Below, piece by piece: positions 26,519 through 35,854 of a DNA stretch of 64,000 bases. Positions within the stretch are counted from its first letter, which is position 1, and each line of letters begins with the position of its first letter. The position numbers and the translations under genes were made by a program. The notes under the pieces are model-generated. The model was not told the origin of the DNA. It saw nothing but the letters and a program-made list of their open reading frames with translations, and made no database searches. This DNA is from Candidatus Nitrosocosmicus agrestis (GTDB taxonomy: Archaea > Thermoproteota > Nitrososphaeria > Nitrososphaerales > Nitrososphaeraceae): assembly GCF_008389435.1 (NCBI RefSeq), contig NZ_VUYS01000008.1:70774-134773 (forward strand). The letters run 5' to 3'.

Positions 26519-27034
26519 AAATATGAGCAAAGACGGAAGGTATTTGGAATAGTTGTATATAACTATGATATAAGACCAAAAGGACCTTGTAGTACTTGAA
26601 CTGCTTTTAAGATATGTGATAAATTGATAATACACAGAGAATTCTAGGCAAATTTTCTATATTGAAAATACAATTTAAGTAAATAATGTCTGTGGTTGAA
26701 CTTACAAGGAAATTAACTTTTTACAGATTAAAAGTCTAAACTGTGCTGCTATGTACTCTTTTGTCAAAAAAAACCTAAAAGATCAGAGATTACAATCCGG
26801 CGTATCATCCATATCTAGTTCTCCAAAAAGCTAACATATCAACACTAATTGAGAATCCTATACACATTGAAGCAATCCAAAATTGTTCCTTAACTTTCTT
26901 CATGTGAATTTTGAAGCATGGGTTAAATATTTTATCAAAGATTTTTCTGTACAATGAAATATCTTTTGATACATTCATTAGCCTTGTCCGTAATTGACAT
27001 CATTAGGTTTAGTACCATTAGAAACTCACCAGGT
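26519..27034. other. non-coding stretch
   Basis: About 500 AT-rich bases between divergent genes. No gene, RNA or repeat that I can support. Confidence 0.4.
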
Positions 27035-27041
27035 AAGGAGG
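27035..27041 (+). promoter_or_regulatory. Shine-Dalgarno site
   Basis: AAGGAGG lies 9 bases before ATG 27051, an unusually strong ribosome-binding site for this window. It decides the start of the small exported protein, in preference to the earlier in-frame codon at 26994 and an out-of-frame ATG at 27046. Confidence 0.65.
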
Positions 27042-27050
27042 ATAAATGAA

Positions 27051-27290
27051 ATGGATCTTCGAATAAATCTAAAAACCACGTTACAAATCACTTGCGTAGT
27101 ATTCTCGCTTTTGATACTGGCTCAGATTTCAATTATTGACCCAGCCAATGCGCTAACCCGATACTTTAATTGTGTAACTCGATCTGCAAATCATAACGGT
27201 ACATTCTCCATGGATAATGCTGAAGCATGTTACGACAAAGTATTTAAAGGAGCAGCAGATAACGATGAATTTGGAAGAGTAATAAAGTAG
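27051..27290 (+). CDS. small exported Cys-containing protein
   Basis: A 79-residue precursor. Residues 8-33 form a signal peptide or anchor (hydrophobic LQITCVVFSLLILAQISII followed by PANA). The mature part of about 45 residues has two Cys (FNCVTRSANHNG and AEACYDKVFKG) that may form a disulfide. Function unknown; such small exported Cys pairs recur in thaumarchaeal genomes. Start chosen at ATG 27051 because of the strong upstream AAGGAGG. Confidence 0.7.
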   Translation: MDLRINLKTTLQITCVVFSLLILAQISIIDPANALTRYFNCVTRSANHNGTFSMDNAEACYDKVFKGAADNDEFGRVIK

Positions 27291-27902
27291 TTTAAAAATT
27301 GTATTATTACATTGATTGTTTATTTGAGTCAGACAAAAATTTCAGTGTAGGAATTTTTAATTAGTGTTGAACCAAACTCGGCTACAATTCATTTTAAAGG
27401 TTCTGACTTAAATCAAATAACAATCAATGATTTGTATATTACTTTCTATTTTAACAATTAAATTCAAATGATAGAGACATAATGCAGGAATTAAATCTGA
27501 TTCCACAAATAATCGATAGTTGGTAAATGATTATCTATACTCAAATGAATTAAAAATAAAGTAGTTTTATGATTGTAGTTTATAAAAGTCCGATCTTAAT
27601 TCTTTTTGGTTTAACTATTTGAGTGCTACTCCAATGCCTTCTATACCCCCAAATGTCAATATCATCATTCCCAATTTCGTAACATAATGCATTCCAAGTA
27701 GATTTAGATATGTATCCACTTGATTATTCTTGCAGGCGTGTTTCTCTCACCCTAACTTTCAATACTTTTTGAACCTCAATTTAGCTCACAACACCTTCAA
27801 CAAGAGAACATGAATGAGGAATTTTAGTTTTGGCTTAAATTTCATTTCCTGGTTTGAACTGAAGTATCAGAAGTTACCTTTTTATCTATTTGGGTTTGGA
27901 AG
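27291..27902. other. non-coding stretch
   Basis: About 600 AT-rich bases upstream of the pentose-phosphate operon. No gene or RNA recognised. Confidence 0.4.
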
Positions 27903-27912
27903 TTTAAATGTA
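27903..27912 (+). promoter_or_regulatory. TATA-like element before the pentose-phosphate operon
   Basis: TTTAAATGTA lies 17 bases before the 22-codon leader frame and about 80 bases before the TktN-Rpe start; it is the best TATA candidate for the operon. Confidence 0.35.
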
Positions 27913-27919
27913 TAGGAAA

Positions 27920-27988
27920 ATGCGTTTATTGGAGAGGATTAAATACAATGCTTACGACATTAGAAAGCATCCTAGTGAGGTCGATTAA
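27920..27988 (+). CDS. 22-codon upstream frame before the TktN-Rpe gene
   Basis: ATG 27920 opens a 22-residue peptide rich in basic residues (sequence ends in RKHPSEVD) whose TAA stop at 27986-27988 directly abuts the ATG of the fusion gene at 27989, in the same frame. It could be a leader peptide, a translated upstream frame that controls re-initiation, or an accident. Only its position and plausible composition support it. Confidence 0.35.
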   Translation: MRLLERIKYNAYDIRKHPSEVD

Positions 27989-29614
27989 ATGTATAGTATC
28001 AATAGATATCTAAGACTAAAAGAAAAAATCAAAGAAATTAGAAAGATTGCCTTAACTGGTATTGCAGAGGCGGGATCAGGGCATCCAGGAGCCTCTTTTT
28101 CGGCTGCCGAAATTATGGGTTCGCTATATTTTCAAATTATGAATATCGACCTTAAGAACTACTCATTAGCAAATAGAGATTACTTTATCAATTCCAAAGC
28201 ACACTCTGCACCAGGTTACTACGCAACATTAGCCTTGTCCGGTTCCTTTCCCAAAGATGAAATAAAAACACTAAGAAAACTACACTCTAGACTCCAGGGC
28301 CATCCTGTTAGATATAGTGAACATCAAAAGAATCATAGCGTTCCTGGAATTGAATACTCGGGAGGGTCTGAGGGAATTGGATTGTCTGTCTCCATAGGAA
28401 TAAGCCTCGCAAACAGATTAGATGGGTATGACAATATGGTGTATTGCCTGTTAGGAGACGGAGAAACAAATGAAGGGCAAGTTTGGGAAGCGTCTATGGC
28501 TGCTTCCAAATTCAGGTTAAATAATTTAATAGCAATATTAGATAGGAACAAAATACAACAAGATGGCTTTACAGAGGATATCATGCCAATTGATCCAGTA
28601 AAGGAGAAATGGAGTTCCTTTAATTGGGATGTGGTTGAGGTTGATGGTCACCGAATAGAACAGTTAATAACTGAGCTTTTGAGAAAACCTAAAGATAAAC
28701 CAAAGATAATTATTGCAAATACTGTTAAAGGTAACGGGATCAAACATATGGCAAACAACCCTCAATGGCATGGTAAGGCACCTTCAAAGAAGCATATGCC
28801 AATATTGTTAGAAGAGCTGGAGGGCGAGTATATGATTTCACCTTCTATTATCGCAGGTCCTACGGGCATCGATGAGAAAAGCTTAATTGAAAAAATTGAG
28901 ACAGCAGAAAAGTACCGCTCAGAAATGATTCATCTAGATGTTATGGATGGAATTTTTGTGCCCAATACCACCTTCTCTCATAAAACTATTAAAAATATAA
29001 GAAGTGTGACGAATGTTCCATTTGATACGCATCTTATGATACAAAGTCCAGCAGATGAACTAGATGACTTCATTGATGCTGGCTGTGACATACTTACGAT
29101 ACATTCTGAGGTTTGTAAAAGCGAGAAAGATTTTGAAACTATGAATACTAAACTGATATCTAATGGTGTAAGTCCAGGTTTGGCAATTAATCCAAATACT
29201 GAATTTCCTCAATGGGCAATTCCATTTTTGGATCAATTGGATGTAATTATCATCATGTCGGTTAATCCTGGCTTTGCAGGTCAAAAGTTTATTCCTGAAG
29301 TGTCATCAAAAATGACCAAATTAATTCCATTGCTGCGTAAATCCGGCTTTACGGGATACTTTGAGGCCGATGGTGGTATCGATTTATCTACGATTTTGAA
29401 CGCGTATAATGCTGGCTGCAGAATATTCGTAATGGGTAACGCAATTTTTGGGTCAGATGACATACAATCTAGGCTAAAAGAGACGAGACTCAAGATTGAT
29501 ACAAATTTGGAACAGCAATTGCTTCAAAAGTCACAATCATTAGATATTAAAGATGACTGGGTAAAGGGGAGAAAAACAGTTTTAGAACGCTTTCAATTAG
29601 GAGTATTGCCTTGA
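27989..29614 (+). CDS. transketolase N-terminal subunit fused to ribulose-phosphate 3-epimerase
   Basis: A 541-residue fusion. Residues 1-275 are the transketolase pyrophosphate-binding half (GSGHPG with His31, HSAPG with His72, TPP motif GDGETN at 156-161, His261 in QWHGK). Residues 282-505 are a full ribulose-5-phosphate 3-epimerase barrel: Ser284 (SPS), His315 and Asp317 (HLDVMDG), His348 (THLM), phosphate loop NPGFAGQ and Asp461 (ADGGI), all catalytic residues kept. A 36-residue tail follows. The C-terminal transketolase half is the next gene. The fusion would place xylulose-5-phosphate production next to the enzyme that uses it. Cytoplasmic, non-oxidative pentose phosphate pathway. Confidence 0.95.
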   Translation: MYSINRYLRLKEKIKEIRKIALTGIAEAGSGHPGASFSAAEIMGSLYFQIMNIDLKNYSLANRDYFINSKAHSAPGYYATLALSGSFPKDEIKTLRKLHSRLQGHPVRYSEHQKNHSVPGIEYSGGSEGIGLSVSIGISLANRLDGYDNMVYCLLGDGETNEGQVWEASMAASKFRLNNLIAILDRNKIQQDGFTEDIMPIDPVKEKWSSFNWDVVEVDGHRIEQLITELLRKPKDKPKIIIANTVKGNGIKHMANNPQWHGKAPSKKHMPILLEELEGEYMISPSIIAGPTGIDEKSLIEKIETAEKYRSEMIHLDVMDGIFVPNTTFSHKTIKNIRSVTNVPFDTHLMIQSPADELDDFIDAGCDILTIHSEVCKSEKDFETMNTKLISNGVSPGLAINPNTEFPQWAIPFLDQLDVIIIMSVNPGFAGQKFIPEVSSKMTKLIPLLRKSGFTGYFEADGGIDLSTILNAYNAGCRIFVMGNAIFGSDDIQSRLKETRLKIDTNLEQQLLQKSQSLDIKDDWVKGRKTVLERFQLGVLP

Positions 29615-29700
29615 GTTACTGTGATCACAAAAAGAATAGCTTTTTCTTTTGCAATTTTGGTATAAATGAAAAAAATATAATGTATTTGGTGAGATAAGAT

Positions 29701-30693
29701 TTGTATTCATTGAACTCCTTGAACACTGATGAGGTAAAATTTTCCGATATGAGGTCTGCTTATGGTGAAGCCCTAGTAGACCTGGGGACAGAAAATAAGA
29801 ATATAGTGTGCGTAGGCGGTGATACCACAGACTCTTTAAAAACAAAAAAGTTTGGTGAAAAATTTCCAGATCGGTTGTTTAACGTTGGAATTGCAGAGGC
29901 AAATTTGGTGTCGATTGCCGCGGGACTAGCTATCGCGGGTAAGATCTCCTTCGCAAGCACCTATGCTGCATTTATTCCAGGCCGATGTTTGGATCAAATT
30001 AGAAACGCAATATGCTATCCCAAATTGAATGTAAAAATAGTTGTTTCTCATGCTGGCTTGTCAGTTGGTCCTGATGGTGCATCACATCAACAAATTGAAG
30101 ATATTTCCATAATGAGATCGCTTCCAAATATGAATGTCTTGATTCCTTCAGATGCACTTTCAGTAAAAAAATTGTTGCAAAAGGCGGTCAAGACTTCAGG
30201 TCCGTTTTACATGAGATTGGCGCGGCCCTCTACTGAGGAAATATATGGCTCTAACCCCGAAACCAATTTTGATATAGGTGTAGGAAATATATTGGTAGAC
30301 GGTAGTGATATTAGTATCATTGCCTGTGGAACTATGGTTGCTACCTCGCTAAAAGCAAGTAATATTCTCAAAACTGAGTATGGAATTTCTTGTAGAGTTG
30401 TCGATATGTATTCAATTAAACCTATTGATTCAGACCTCGTTTGTAAGTGCGCCAAGGAAACCCGTGGAATTCTTACTGTAGAAGAACATAATATTATAGG
30501 TGGTCTCGGATCTGCAGTTTCAGAGGTCACAGCCGAAATGTATCCTACAATAGTTAAAAAATTAGGAGTCAGAGATAAATTTGGTGAATCTGCTAGGGAC
30601 GAGGAAATTGACACTCTTTTGGATAACTATGGTTTGTCTCCTAGGGAAATAGTAAAAAATGCCTTGGCCTTAATTAAAAGTGAGAAAAGATGA
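29701..30693 (+). CDS. transketolase C-terminal subunit
   Basis: A 330-residue protein covering the pyrimidine-binding and C-terminal domains of transketolase (RSAYGEALVDLG, the NVGIAEANLVSIAAGLA helix with the TPP-activating Glu, SHAGLSVGPDGASHQ, then the C-terminal domain EEHNIIGGLGSAVSE). It must pair with the N-terminal half carried by the upstream fusion to make an active enzyme that moves two-carbon units between sugar phosphates. It starts with TTG 29701, 86 bases after the fusion gene, and its stop overlaps the transaldolase start by 4 bases. Confidence 0.95.
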   Translation: MYSLNSLNTDEVKFSDMRSAYGEALVDLGTENKNIVCVGGDTTDSLKTKKFGEKFPDRLFNVGIAEANLVSIAAGLAIAGKISFASTYAAFIPGRCLDQIRNAICYPKLNVKIVVSHAGLSVGPDGASHQQIEDISIMRSLPNMNVLIPSDALSVKKLLQKAVKTSGPFYMRLARPSTEEIYGSNPETNFDIGVGNILVDGSDISIIACGTMVATSLKASNILKTEYGISCRVVDMYSIKPIDSDLVCKCAKETRGILTVEEHNIIGGLGSAVSEVTAEMYPTIVKKLGVRDKFGESARDEEIDTLLDNYGLSPREIVKNALALIKSEKR

Positions 30694-31355
30694 AAATTTT
30701 TCTGGACACAGCAAATGTGGATTCAATTCAAAAATACAGTGAAATGGGCGTTATAGATGGAATAACAACCAACCCGACCTTGCTTTCAAAAGAAACGGGT
30801 AATCCCATTAAAACAATGAAAAAAATCGTTGAAATTGTTCGAGGCCCTGTTAGCCTTGAAATTGTTGCAACCACATTTGACAGAATGATGGAGGAGTCTC
30901 TAAAATTGGCAGAGTATGGTGAAAATGTAGTGGTAAAAGTACCTATGACGGTTGATGGCCTTAAGGTAGTAAAGGCTCTAACCAACAAAGGAATAAAAAC
31001 AAATGTTACCCTTATTTTCTCAGCAAACCAAGCTTTGCTTGCTGCCAAAGCAGGAGCCACGTATGTCAGTCCTTTTATAGGTCGACTGGATGATATTGGC
31101 AGCGAAGGATTGAATCTCGTAAGTGAAATAATCCAGATTTTTGTAGGTTACGAATATACAACTCAGGTATTGGTAGCAAGTGTCAGACATCCTCTTCACG
31201 TTATTGAATCAGCTAAAATGGGTGCTGATGTAGTAACACTTCCTCCAGAAATTTTGGACAAGATGATAAAGCATCCACTATCTGATAAAGGATTAGATTT
31301 GTTTCTGTCTGACTGGAAGAAAATAGAAAAAGATAATCCTAACCTTTCATTCTAA
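30690..31355 (+). CDS. tal: transaldolase (TalC/fructose-6-phosphate aldolase type)
   Basis: A 221-residue short transaldolase-family barrel. Family signatures MKIFLDTANVD at the start, GITTNPTLLSK (24-34) and the Schiff-base Lys83 in VVKVPMT are present, followed by NVTLIFSANQALLAAKAGATYVSPFIGR. It transfers a dihydroxyacetone unit from fructose 6-phosphate to erythrose 4-phosphate; some members act as fructose-6-phosphate aldolase. The ATG overlaps the stop of the transketolase gene (ATGA), so it is translationally coupled. It completes a non-oxidative pentose-phosphate operon: TktN-Rpe, TktC, Tal. Confidence 0.95.
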   Translation: MKIFLDTANVDSIQKYSEMGVIDGITTNPTLLSKETGNPIKTMKKIVEIVRGPVSLEIVATTFDRMMEESLKLAEYGENVVVKVPMTVDGLKVVKALTNKGIKTNVTLIFSANQALLAAKAGATYVSPFIGRLDDIGSEGLNLVSEIIQIFVGYEYTTQVLVASVRHPLHVIESAKMGADVVTLPPEILDKMIKHPLSDKGLDLFLSDWKKIEKDNPNLSF

Positions 31356-31357
31356 TC

Positions 31358-31364
31358 TTTTTTT
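31358..31364 (+). terminator. T-run after the pentose-phosphate operon
   Basis: CTTTTTTTA begins 3 bases after the transaldolase stop. Archaeal RNA polymerase commonly terminates at such T-runs without a hairpin. Confidence 0.4.
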
Positions 31365-31437
31365 ATGTAATAATTAAAGTTAATTAATTTTCAATAAATT
31401 AAATACAATCAAAATGATCACTCAATCGTAGTTAGCC

Positions 31438-33237
31438 TTATTCGGTGGCTAACAAATTGAGAACTTTCTTTGGTAGGTCTTTTAACCTCTTTTTAGATAA
31501 TGTCAATGTTTTTTGATAGTTGAGGTATCTCAAATTATGACCGATGCTAAGGGCGTCTCCAATGTCCGCTCCTAATCCGATTGCTATCATCCTGATTCCG
31601 CTCCTCTTATATGACAAAACCACTGATCGGACTGCATCCATATCAGATGGCTCACCATCTGTTAAGGTTACAAAGATATCGGGTTTAAATGCGCTAATAC
31701 TTGGGTTCAATATTTTATAAACTTCTGCCAATGGCGTTCCTCCAAGTGGTTTTACTTGCATCAGTCTTCTGGCATAAAGTGACCCCCATTTGATAGTAGG
31801 AGGTTTTATGATCCAACACTTTACCGAACGGGATTCTGTATTAAAAGCATAGACTGAAAATTTTATCCCGAGGTAATCTAAACCCTCACAAAGGGCTACA
31901 GCTGCTTTTTTGTACTCTATTTCATTGTCCTCGATACTACTAGAGAGGTCCAACAAGATTGCAATTTTTATGCTTATCGATATTTTCTTATCTCTGATAA
32001 ACACTTTTGACTGCCTTTCTACATAATTTTCAATTTCAATCTCCTCTCCGGTATAATCATACCTTTCCTTCCATCCGCTCTTCCATTCCTTTAGTGCCGT
32101 TTTTACCTTGTTTATTAAATTTAAATCATATATGGCAGCTTCATCTATGCCAATATTATCTGGAATAACTATTGCCAGATTTTCAGTAGATTCAAAACCC
32201 TTGTTGTCGTTTCGCTTACTTTCTTTGACAATGATTTTGAACTCCTCTTGTATTTCATAACCTTGAAGTATCTCTTTTTTCAATTTTTCAACTTCCATTT
32301 CCCTGGTTTTGATTTTCACGAGTTTTTCAATTTGAGAGATTATTTCTTCTTGCTTCATAGACAATCCCACTTTACTCTTGGGCATGCGAAGGGGGATTGG
32401 TGGAACTGTCATCAAAGAATCAACTTGCAATATTTTTATTATCTGCCTTGTTTCTTTCTCTAACCATTTCTGATCTTCAAGGGGATCGTAAGTTTTGTTT
32501 CTCAAGTGAAAGTTTTTCAAATAATGTTTAATAACCCCATGGGCATATTCTGATGCTCTGATCACTCTTTCGTTTTCCCCGCCAAATAACTCGCCTTTGA
32601 TGTAGCCAGTCAGAAAGAATTGCGAAAAGGCTTCTAATACTTTGTTACGACCGTGCAATGAATTAAGCAATGGTTTGTTATGCCATGATAAACCTTCGTA
32701 AAATATTATCTCCTTTATCATTCCCCTCCACTCTTCTAAACCTAGAATTTCGATTCTTTTTGTTTCCAAAATGTTGAATATGAATCCGAAAACAACGTCT
32801 GTATCGAAAATTTTAAAAGAATATTTTAATCTAATAGATTCATACCAGAGTAACGTTCGCCATTGTCTGTATTTTTGAAATATATTTCCATAAAAATATT
32901 CCAAATCAGGTAACGTTATTCTCTTCTTTTCCAAATTTGTTGATATTTTTCCTTCCCTGGAAATGTGAATAGATGATTCTGAATTATCCGACCATCTACG
33001 AGATAAAAAGGTGGCAATCTCTAACAAAACATCATTTCTAATGTGGACGTTTTCAAGTTCTTTTTCATCAATTGTACCTGAAGGAGTTAGCTTATATTTA
33101 ACATGACCATCGTTTGAAGCACTTTTTGAAATTAAGTTGGAGATAGGAGATCTAGATTTAGAATTTATTGATGACGAGGAAGATGTATGTGATCCCTCTT
33201 TTTCTTCAGAATCGTCAGGTTTCCAAAATATGGACAT
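31438..33237 (-). CDS. VWA-domain protein (CoxE/CbbO-like), partner of MoxR ATPase
   Basis: A 599-residue cytoplasmic protein. The C-terminal third is a VWA domain with an intact metal site: LLDLSSSI (DxSxS near residue 430), a Thr in GGTPLA, and the Asp of LTDGEPSD. The N-terminal part is helical and charged, with patches of Trp and Arg. It lies 6 bases downstream of a MoxR-type ATPase on the same strand, which indicates a functional pair. Such modules activate or load metal into partner enzymes, for example CO dehydrogenase or Rubisco in bacteria; no such partner is next to it here. Confidence 0.87.
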   Translation of the reverse strand: MSIFWKPDDSEEKEGSHTSSSSSINSKSRSPISNLISKSASNDGHVKYKLTPSGTIDEKELENVHIRNDVLLEIATFLSRRWSDNSESSIHISREGKISTNLEKKRITLPDLEYFYGNIFQKYRQWRTLLWYESIRLKYSFKIFDTDVVFGFIFNILETKRIEILGLEEWRGMIKEIIFYEGLSWHNKPLLNSLHGRNKVLEAFSQFFLTGYIKGELFGGENERVIRASEYAHGVIKHYLKNFHLRNKTYDPLEDQKWLEKETRQIIKILQVDSLMTVPPIPLRMPKSKVGLSMKQEEIISQIEKLVKIKTREMEVEKLKKEILQGYEIQEEFKIIVKESKRNDNKGFESTENLAIVIPDNIGIDEAAIYDLNLINKVKTALKEWKSGWKERYDYTGEEIEIENYVERQSKVFIRDKKISISIKIAILLDLSSSIEDNEIEYKKAAVALCEGLDYLGIKFSVYAFNTESRSVKCWIIKPPTIKWGSLYARRLMQVKPLGGTPLAEVYKILNPSISAFKPDIFVTLTDGEPSDMDAVRSVVLSYKRSGIRMIAIGLGADIGDALSIGHNLRYLNYQKTLTLSKKRLKDLPKKVLNLLATE

Positions 33238-33243
33238 TTTGAT

Positions 33244-34065
33244 TCAAATAAAAATTGAAGCAATAATATCCATAACTTTTCTGTACTCTACCTCTCCCCA
33301 TTGATGGTAAACATTTGCAAAAACAATCTCGGCTGCTACTTTTGCATTGGTACCTGTTGCTACCAACTTTGAATAAGCTATCGTTTCTCTTAAACTCGGA
33401 CTATAAAAAATCTCCTCTAGAGACGCAGCCCTTCGGAGATTGCTAGCTAACTTTATTGCACTCCTTATACTATCTTCTACGGAAGCGCTACCGAGGTTTA
33501 CATGTTTTCTTATGATCTCTAGTTCTGTTTCCTCTGGGGGATAATCTAACATTATCCGGATTGGAAATCTGCTCAATATTTGTGGGGGTAATTCCTTTGT
33601 TCCTACGTGTGAAAGTGGGTTTATTGTTCCTATCACAAACCAATCCTGATTTGCTTTGATAGTTTGTCCATGAAATTCCTTAAGAACAATTTGCCTTCTG
33701 TCGTCAAGGGCTTCATCTAGCCTCAACAACACGTCAGGTTCAGCTGCATTGAGTTCGTCCAAGTAAAGCATATCTCCTTGTGTCATCGAATGGACCAATA
33801 TTCCATTTACAAAGTTTATTTGACCATTATCAATTGTATTTGTACCTATTAAATGCGATTCTCTTGTCCTTAAACTAAAATTAACAGAAGATAATTGTTT
33901 ATTAATTTCACTGGCAAATTTTCTTACAAGAGTTGTCTTACCAGTACCTTTGGGACCTATAATGAGAACAAAAATCCCTAGTTGATATGCCTTTCTTAAA
34001 GTTTCAAAAGCATTATTCCAATCAATATATTCTATATTTGACTCATTAGCGGCTGCAGACATCAA
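33244..34065 (-). CDS. MoxR-family AAA+ ATPase
   Basis: A 273-residue compact AAA+ ATPase. Walker A IGPKGTGKT (37-44 core), Walker B LYLDEL (Asp103, Glu104), sensor 1 IGTINP and an arginine finger region LSRFPIRIMLDYPPEE are visible; the latter (sRFP/DYP) is typical of the MoxR/CbbQ group. It is encoded directly before the VWA gene and should drive it with ATP. This is a smaller and different subtype from the 599-residue ATPase at 20857-22656. ATG 34065 or the next codon can start. Confidence 0.9.
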   Translation of the reverse strand: MMSAAANESNIEYIDWNNAFETLRKAYQLGIFVLIIGPKGTGKTTLVRKFASEINKQLSSVNFSLRTRESHLIGTNTIDNGQINFVNGILVHSMTQGDMLYLDELNAAEPDVLLRLDEALDDRRQIVLKEFHGQTIKANQDWFVIGTINPLSHVGTKELPPQILSRFPIRIMLDYPPEETELEIIRKHVNLGSASVEDSIRSAIKLASNLRRAASLEEIFYSPSLRETIAYSKLVATGTNAKVAAEIVFANVYHQWGEVEYRKVMDIIASIFI

Positions 34066-34276
34066 TTTAAATTTTCTCCCTATTCTATCTAATTAAAATA
34101 TATCGCACCACCTAGACTAATGAATGAGAATGATATCTTGGACACAGGGTCAAAGACCTATTTTCATAAAAACTCGTTGGGATCAATTTTTTTGAAATCA
34201 TCAAATATAACATAGATAGACATGGTTCTTATAGTTGAAAAAGTATGTAAGCAAATAAACGATAAAAAATATATAT

Positions 34277-34894
34277 TTATAATCTTAGTCGACCATCAGA
34301 ATTGATTATCGAAAAGAATTCTTGTTTGGTATTATGATTTTCTTTAAAAATTCCATCTACAGCCGATGTTGTAAATTCTGCAGAGCTTGATTGGGTACCC
34401 CTAGCAAATACACATGTGTGTATAGCCTTAATTACTACCCCCACCCCTTTGGGCTCGAGTCTATTTTTTATCTCTTCTAAAATTTGATAAGTTAATCTTT
34501 CCTGAAGTTGAGGTCGAGATGATACTTTGTCAACCAATCTCTGGAATTTTGAAAGTCCAAATATTTTACTATTTGGTATGTAACCTATTGCCACTTCTCC
34601 AAAAAATGGAAGAAGATGATGTTCACAGAATGAAAATAATCTCAAATGATTTCCTATTATCATATCATCATGATCGGCTTTGAAGGCGGTGAACTTTTCA
34701 TAAGATCTCTTTCTAAGTAGTTCTTCACCAAAAGCTCTTAGTCTTCTACTAGTCTCCTTATTGTAATTTTTATCGTTGCCCCCAATTAACCGATAATATC
34801 CATTAACTGTATTATCAAATTCATCCCTGTTTTTATCCAAAAAAACTTCGCTTAATTCAGTCCTTTTCAAATTCATTCTTTCCTTTTCAATCAT
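34277..34894 (-). CDS. folE: GTP cyclohydrolase I (FolE)
   Basis: A 205-residue type I GTP cyclohydrolase, which converts GTP to 7,8-dihydroneopterin triphosphate, the first step to tetrahydropterins and related cofactors. The zinc ligands Cys90 and His93 (FCEHHLLPF) and Cys161 (HTCVFARG) are present, along with GLSKFQRLVDK, RPQLQERLT and the final TTSAVDG motif. Type I FolE rather than the archaeal MptA is typical of thaumarchaea. A monocistronic gene with ATG 34894; it lies between the MoxR gene and the cyclase gene, both on the same strand. Confidence 0.95.
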   Translation of the reverse strand: MIEKERMNLKRTELSEVFLDKNRDEFDNTVNGYYRLIGGNDKNYNKETSRRLRAFGEELLRKRSYEKFTAFKADHDDMIIGNHLRLFSFCEHHLLPFFGEVAIGYIPNSKIFGLSKFQRLVDKVSSRPQLQERLTYQILEEIKNRLEPKGVGVVIKAIHTCVFARGTQSSSAEFTTSAVDGIFKENHNTKQEFFSIINSDGRLRL

Positions 34895-34988
34895 TTTGAT
34901 CTATAGTTTACTATTATGTATGAGAAGAAATCAAATAAAAATCCTTTTATCCTTCTCGGATCGGTAAAGACGAGGAGAGAATTTCGTG

Positions 34989-35708
34989 TCAAGACCTACT
35001 AATCTCAAAACATATCCTTATATCCTCAAATGATTTTATAGGACAATTAGTGTCTATCAGGATTACACAAAGATCATACTTTTTTAATTGTAACTTTTGC
35101 TTTGTAGTATCTGAAATGATAATTTGATTTGACTTGGCATATTGCTGGAGTCGACTAGCTAGGTTAACACTTGTTCCCATTACTGTACATTGGTTATATA
35201 GTATGCACACTTTAGCTATGCCAGTATTAATCCCACATTTTAGACCAAATTCAGGAATCTGGATCTTAAAAATGTCCCATTTTTTTCTGAACTGTCTTTG
35301 CAATTCTTCAAAACATGTACGCAATTCGATTGCAGCATTAATTGCATCGTTTGCTCCGTCATCAAAAGTTGTATCTTTAATTGCTCCAAACCAAGACATA
35401 ATTCCATCACCGATCGCCTTATCCAACATGCCATTATTTTTTGAAATTGTTTTCCGTGCAATCAGATAGTACTGATTTAAAAAATCCAGCATGTATATTT
35501 CCTTATCAACCATACTGAAAGTCCTATAAAGACGAGAAAATCCACTTATATCCCAAAATACTATGCTAATTGGGATTGTCATGTTTTCGAATGATAAGAG
35601 AGGATCAACCTGATCCTCTATGTTTCGGAAGATATTTGTATCCCTTGAGTCTCCTCCATTATTCGTCCCCCCTTTAATCAATACATCGATATTGTATTGC
35701 ATTGACAA
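34989..35708 (-). CDS. class III nucleotidyl cyclase-domain protein
   Basis: A 239-residue protein made essentially of a cyclase homology domain. Metal-binding aspartates are visible in VFWDISGFSRLY (first) and AIGDGIMSWFG (second), followed by the GINTG strand, and the TVMGTSVNLASRLQQYA helix typical of adenylate cyclases. If active it makes cAMP or cGMP. There is no membrane segment or sensor domain, so input is unknown. A second, similar gene lies at 60556-61308. It starts with ATG 35708. Confidence 0.85.
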   Translation of the reverse strand: MSMQYNIDVLIKGGTNNGGDSRDTNIFRNIEDQVDPLLSFENMTIPISIVFWDISGFSRLYRTFSMVDKEIYMLDFLNQYYLIARKTISKNNGMLDKAIGDGIMSWFGAIKDTTFDDGANDAINAAIELRTCFEELQRQFRKKWDIFKIQIPEFGLKCGINTGIAKVCILYNQCTVMGTSVNLASRLQQYAKSNQIIISDTTKQKLQLKKYDLCVILIDTNCPIKSFEDIRICFEISRS

Positions 35709-35854
35709 TAATAAACAAAGCGACTATTTATATCTTACTAATAGTTTTGAATAATTAAAACGAAATTTTAATTTTTTAAATGCACTTTTGATTTTTAAAA
35801 ATATAATGTTACCTGCATATATAAAATAAATTACTACTAGTATTTTCACTTCAG

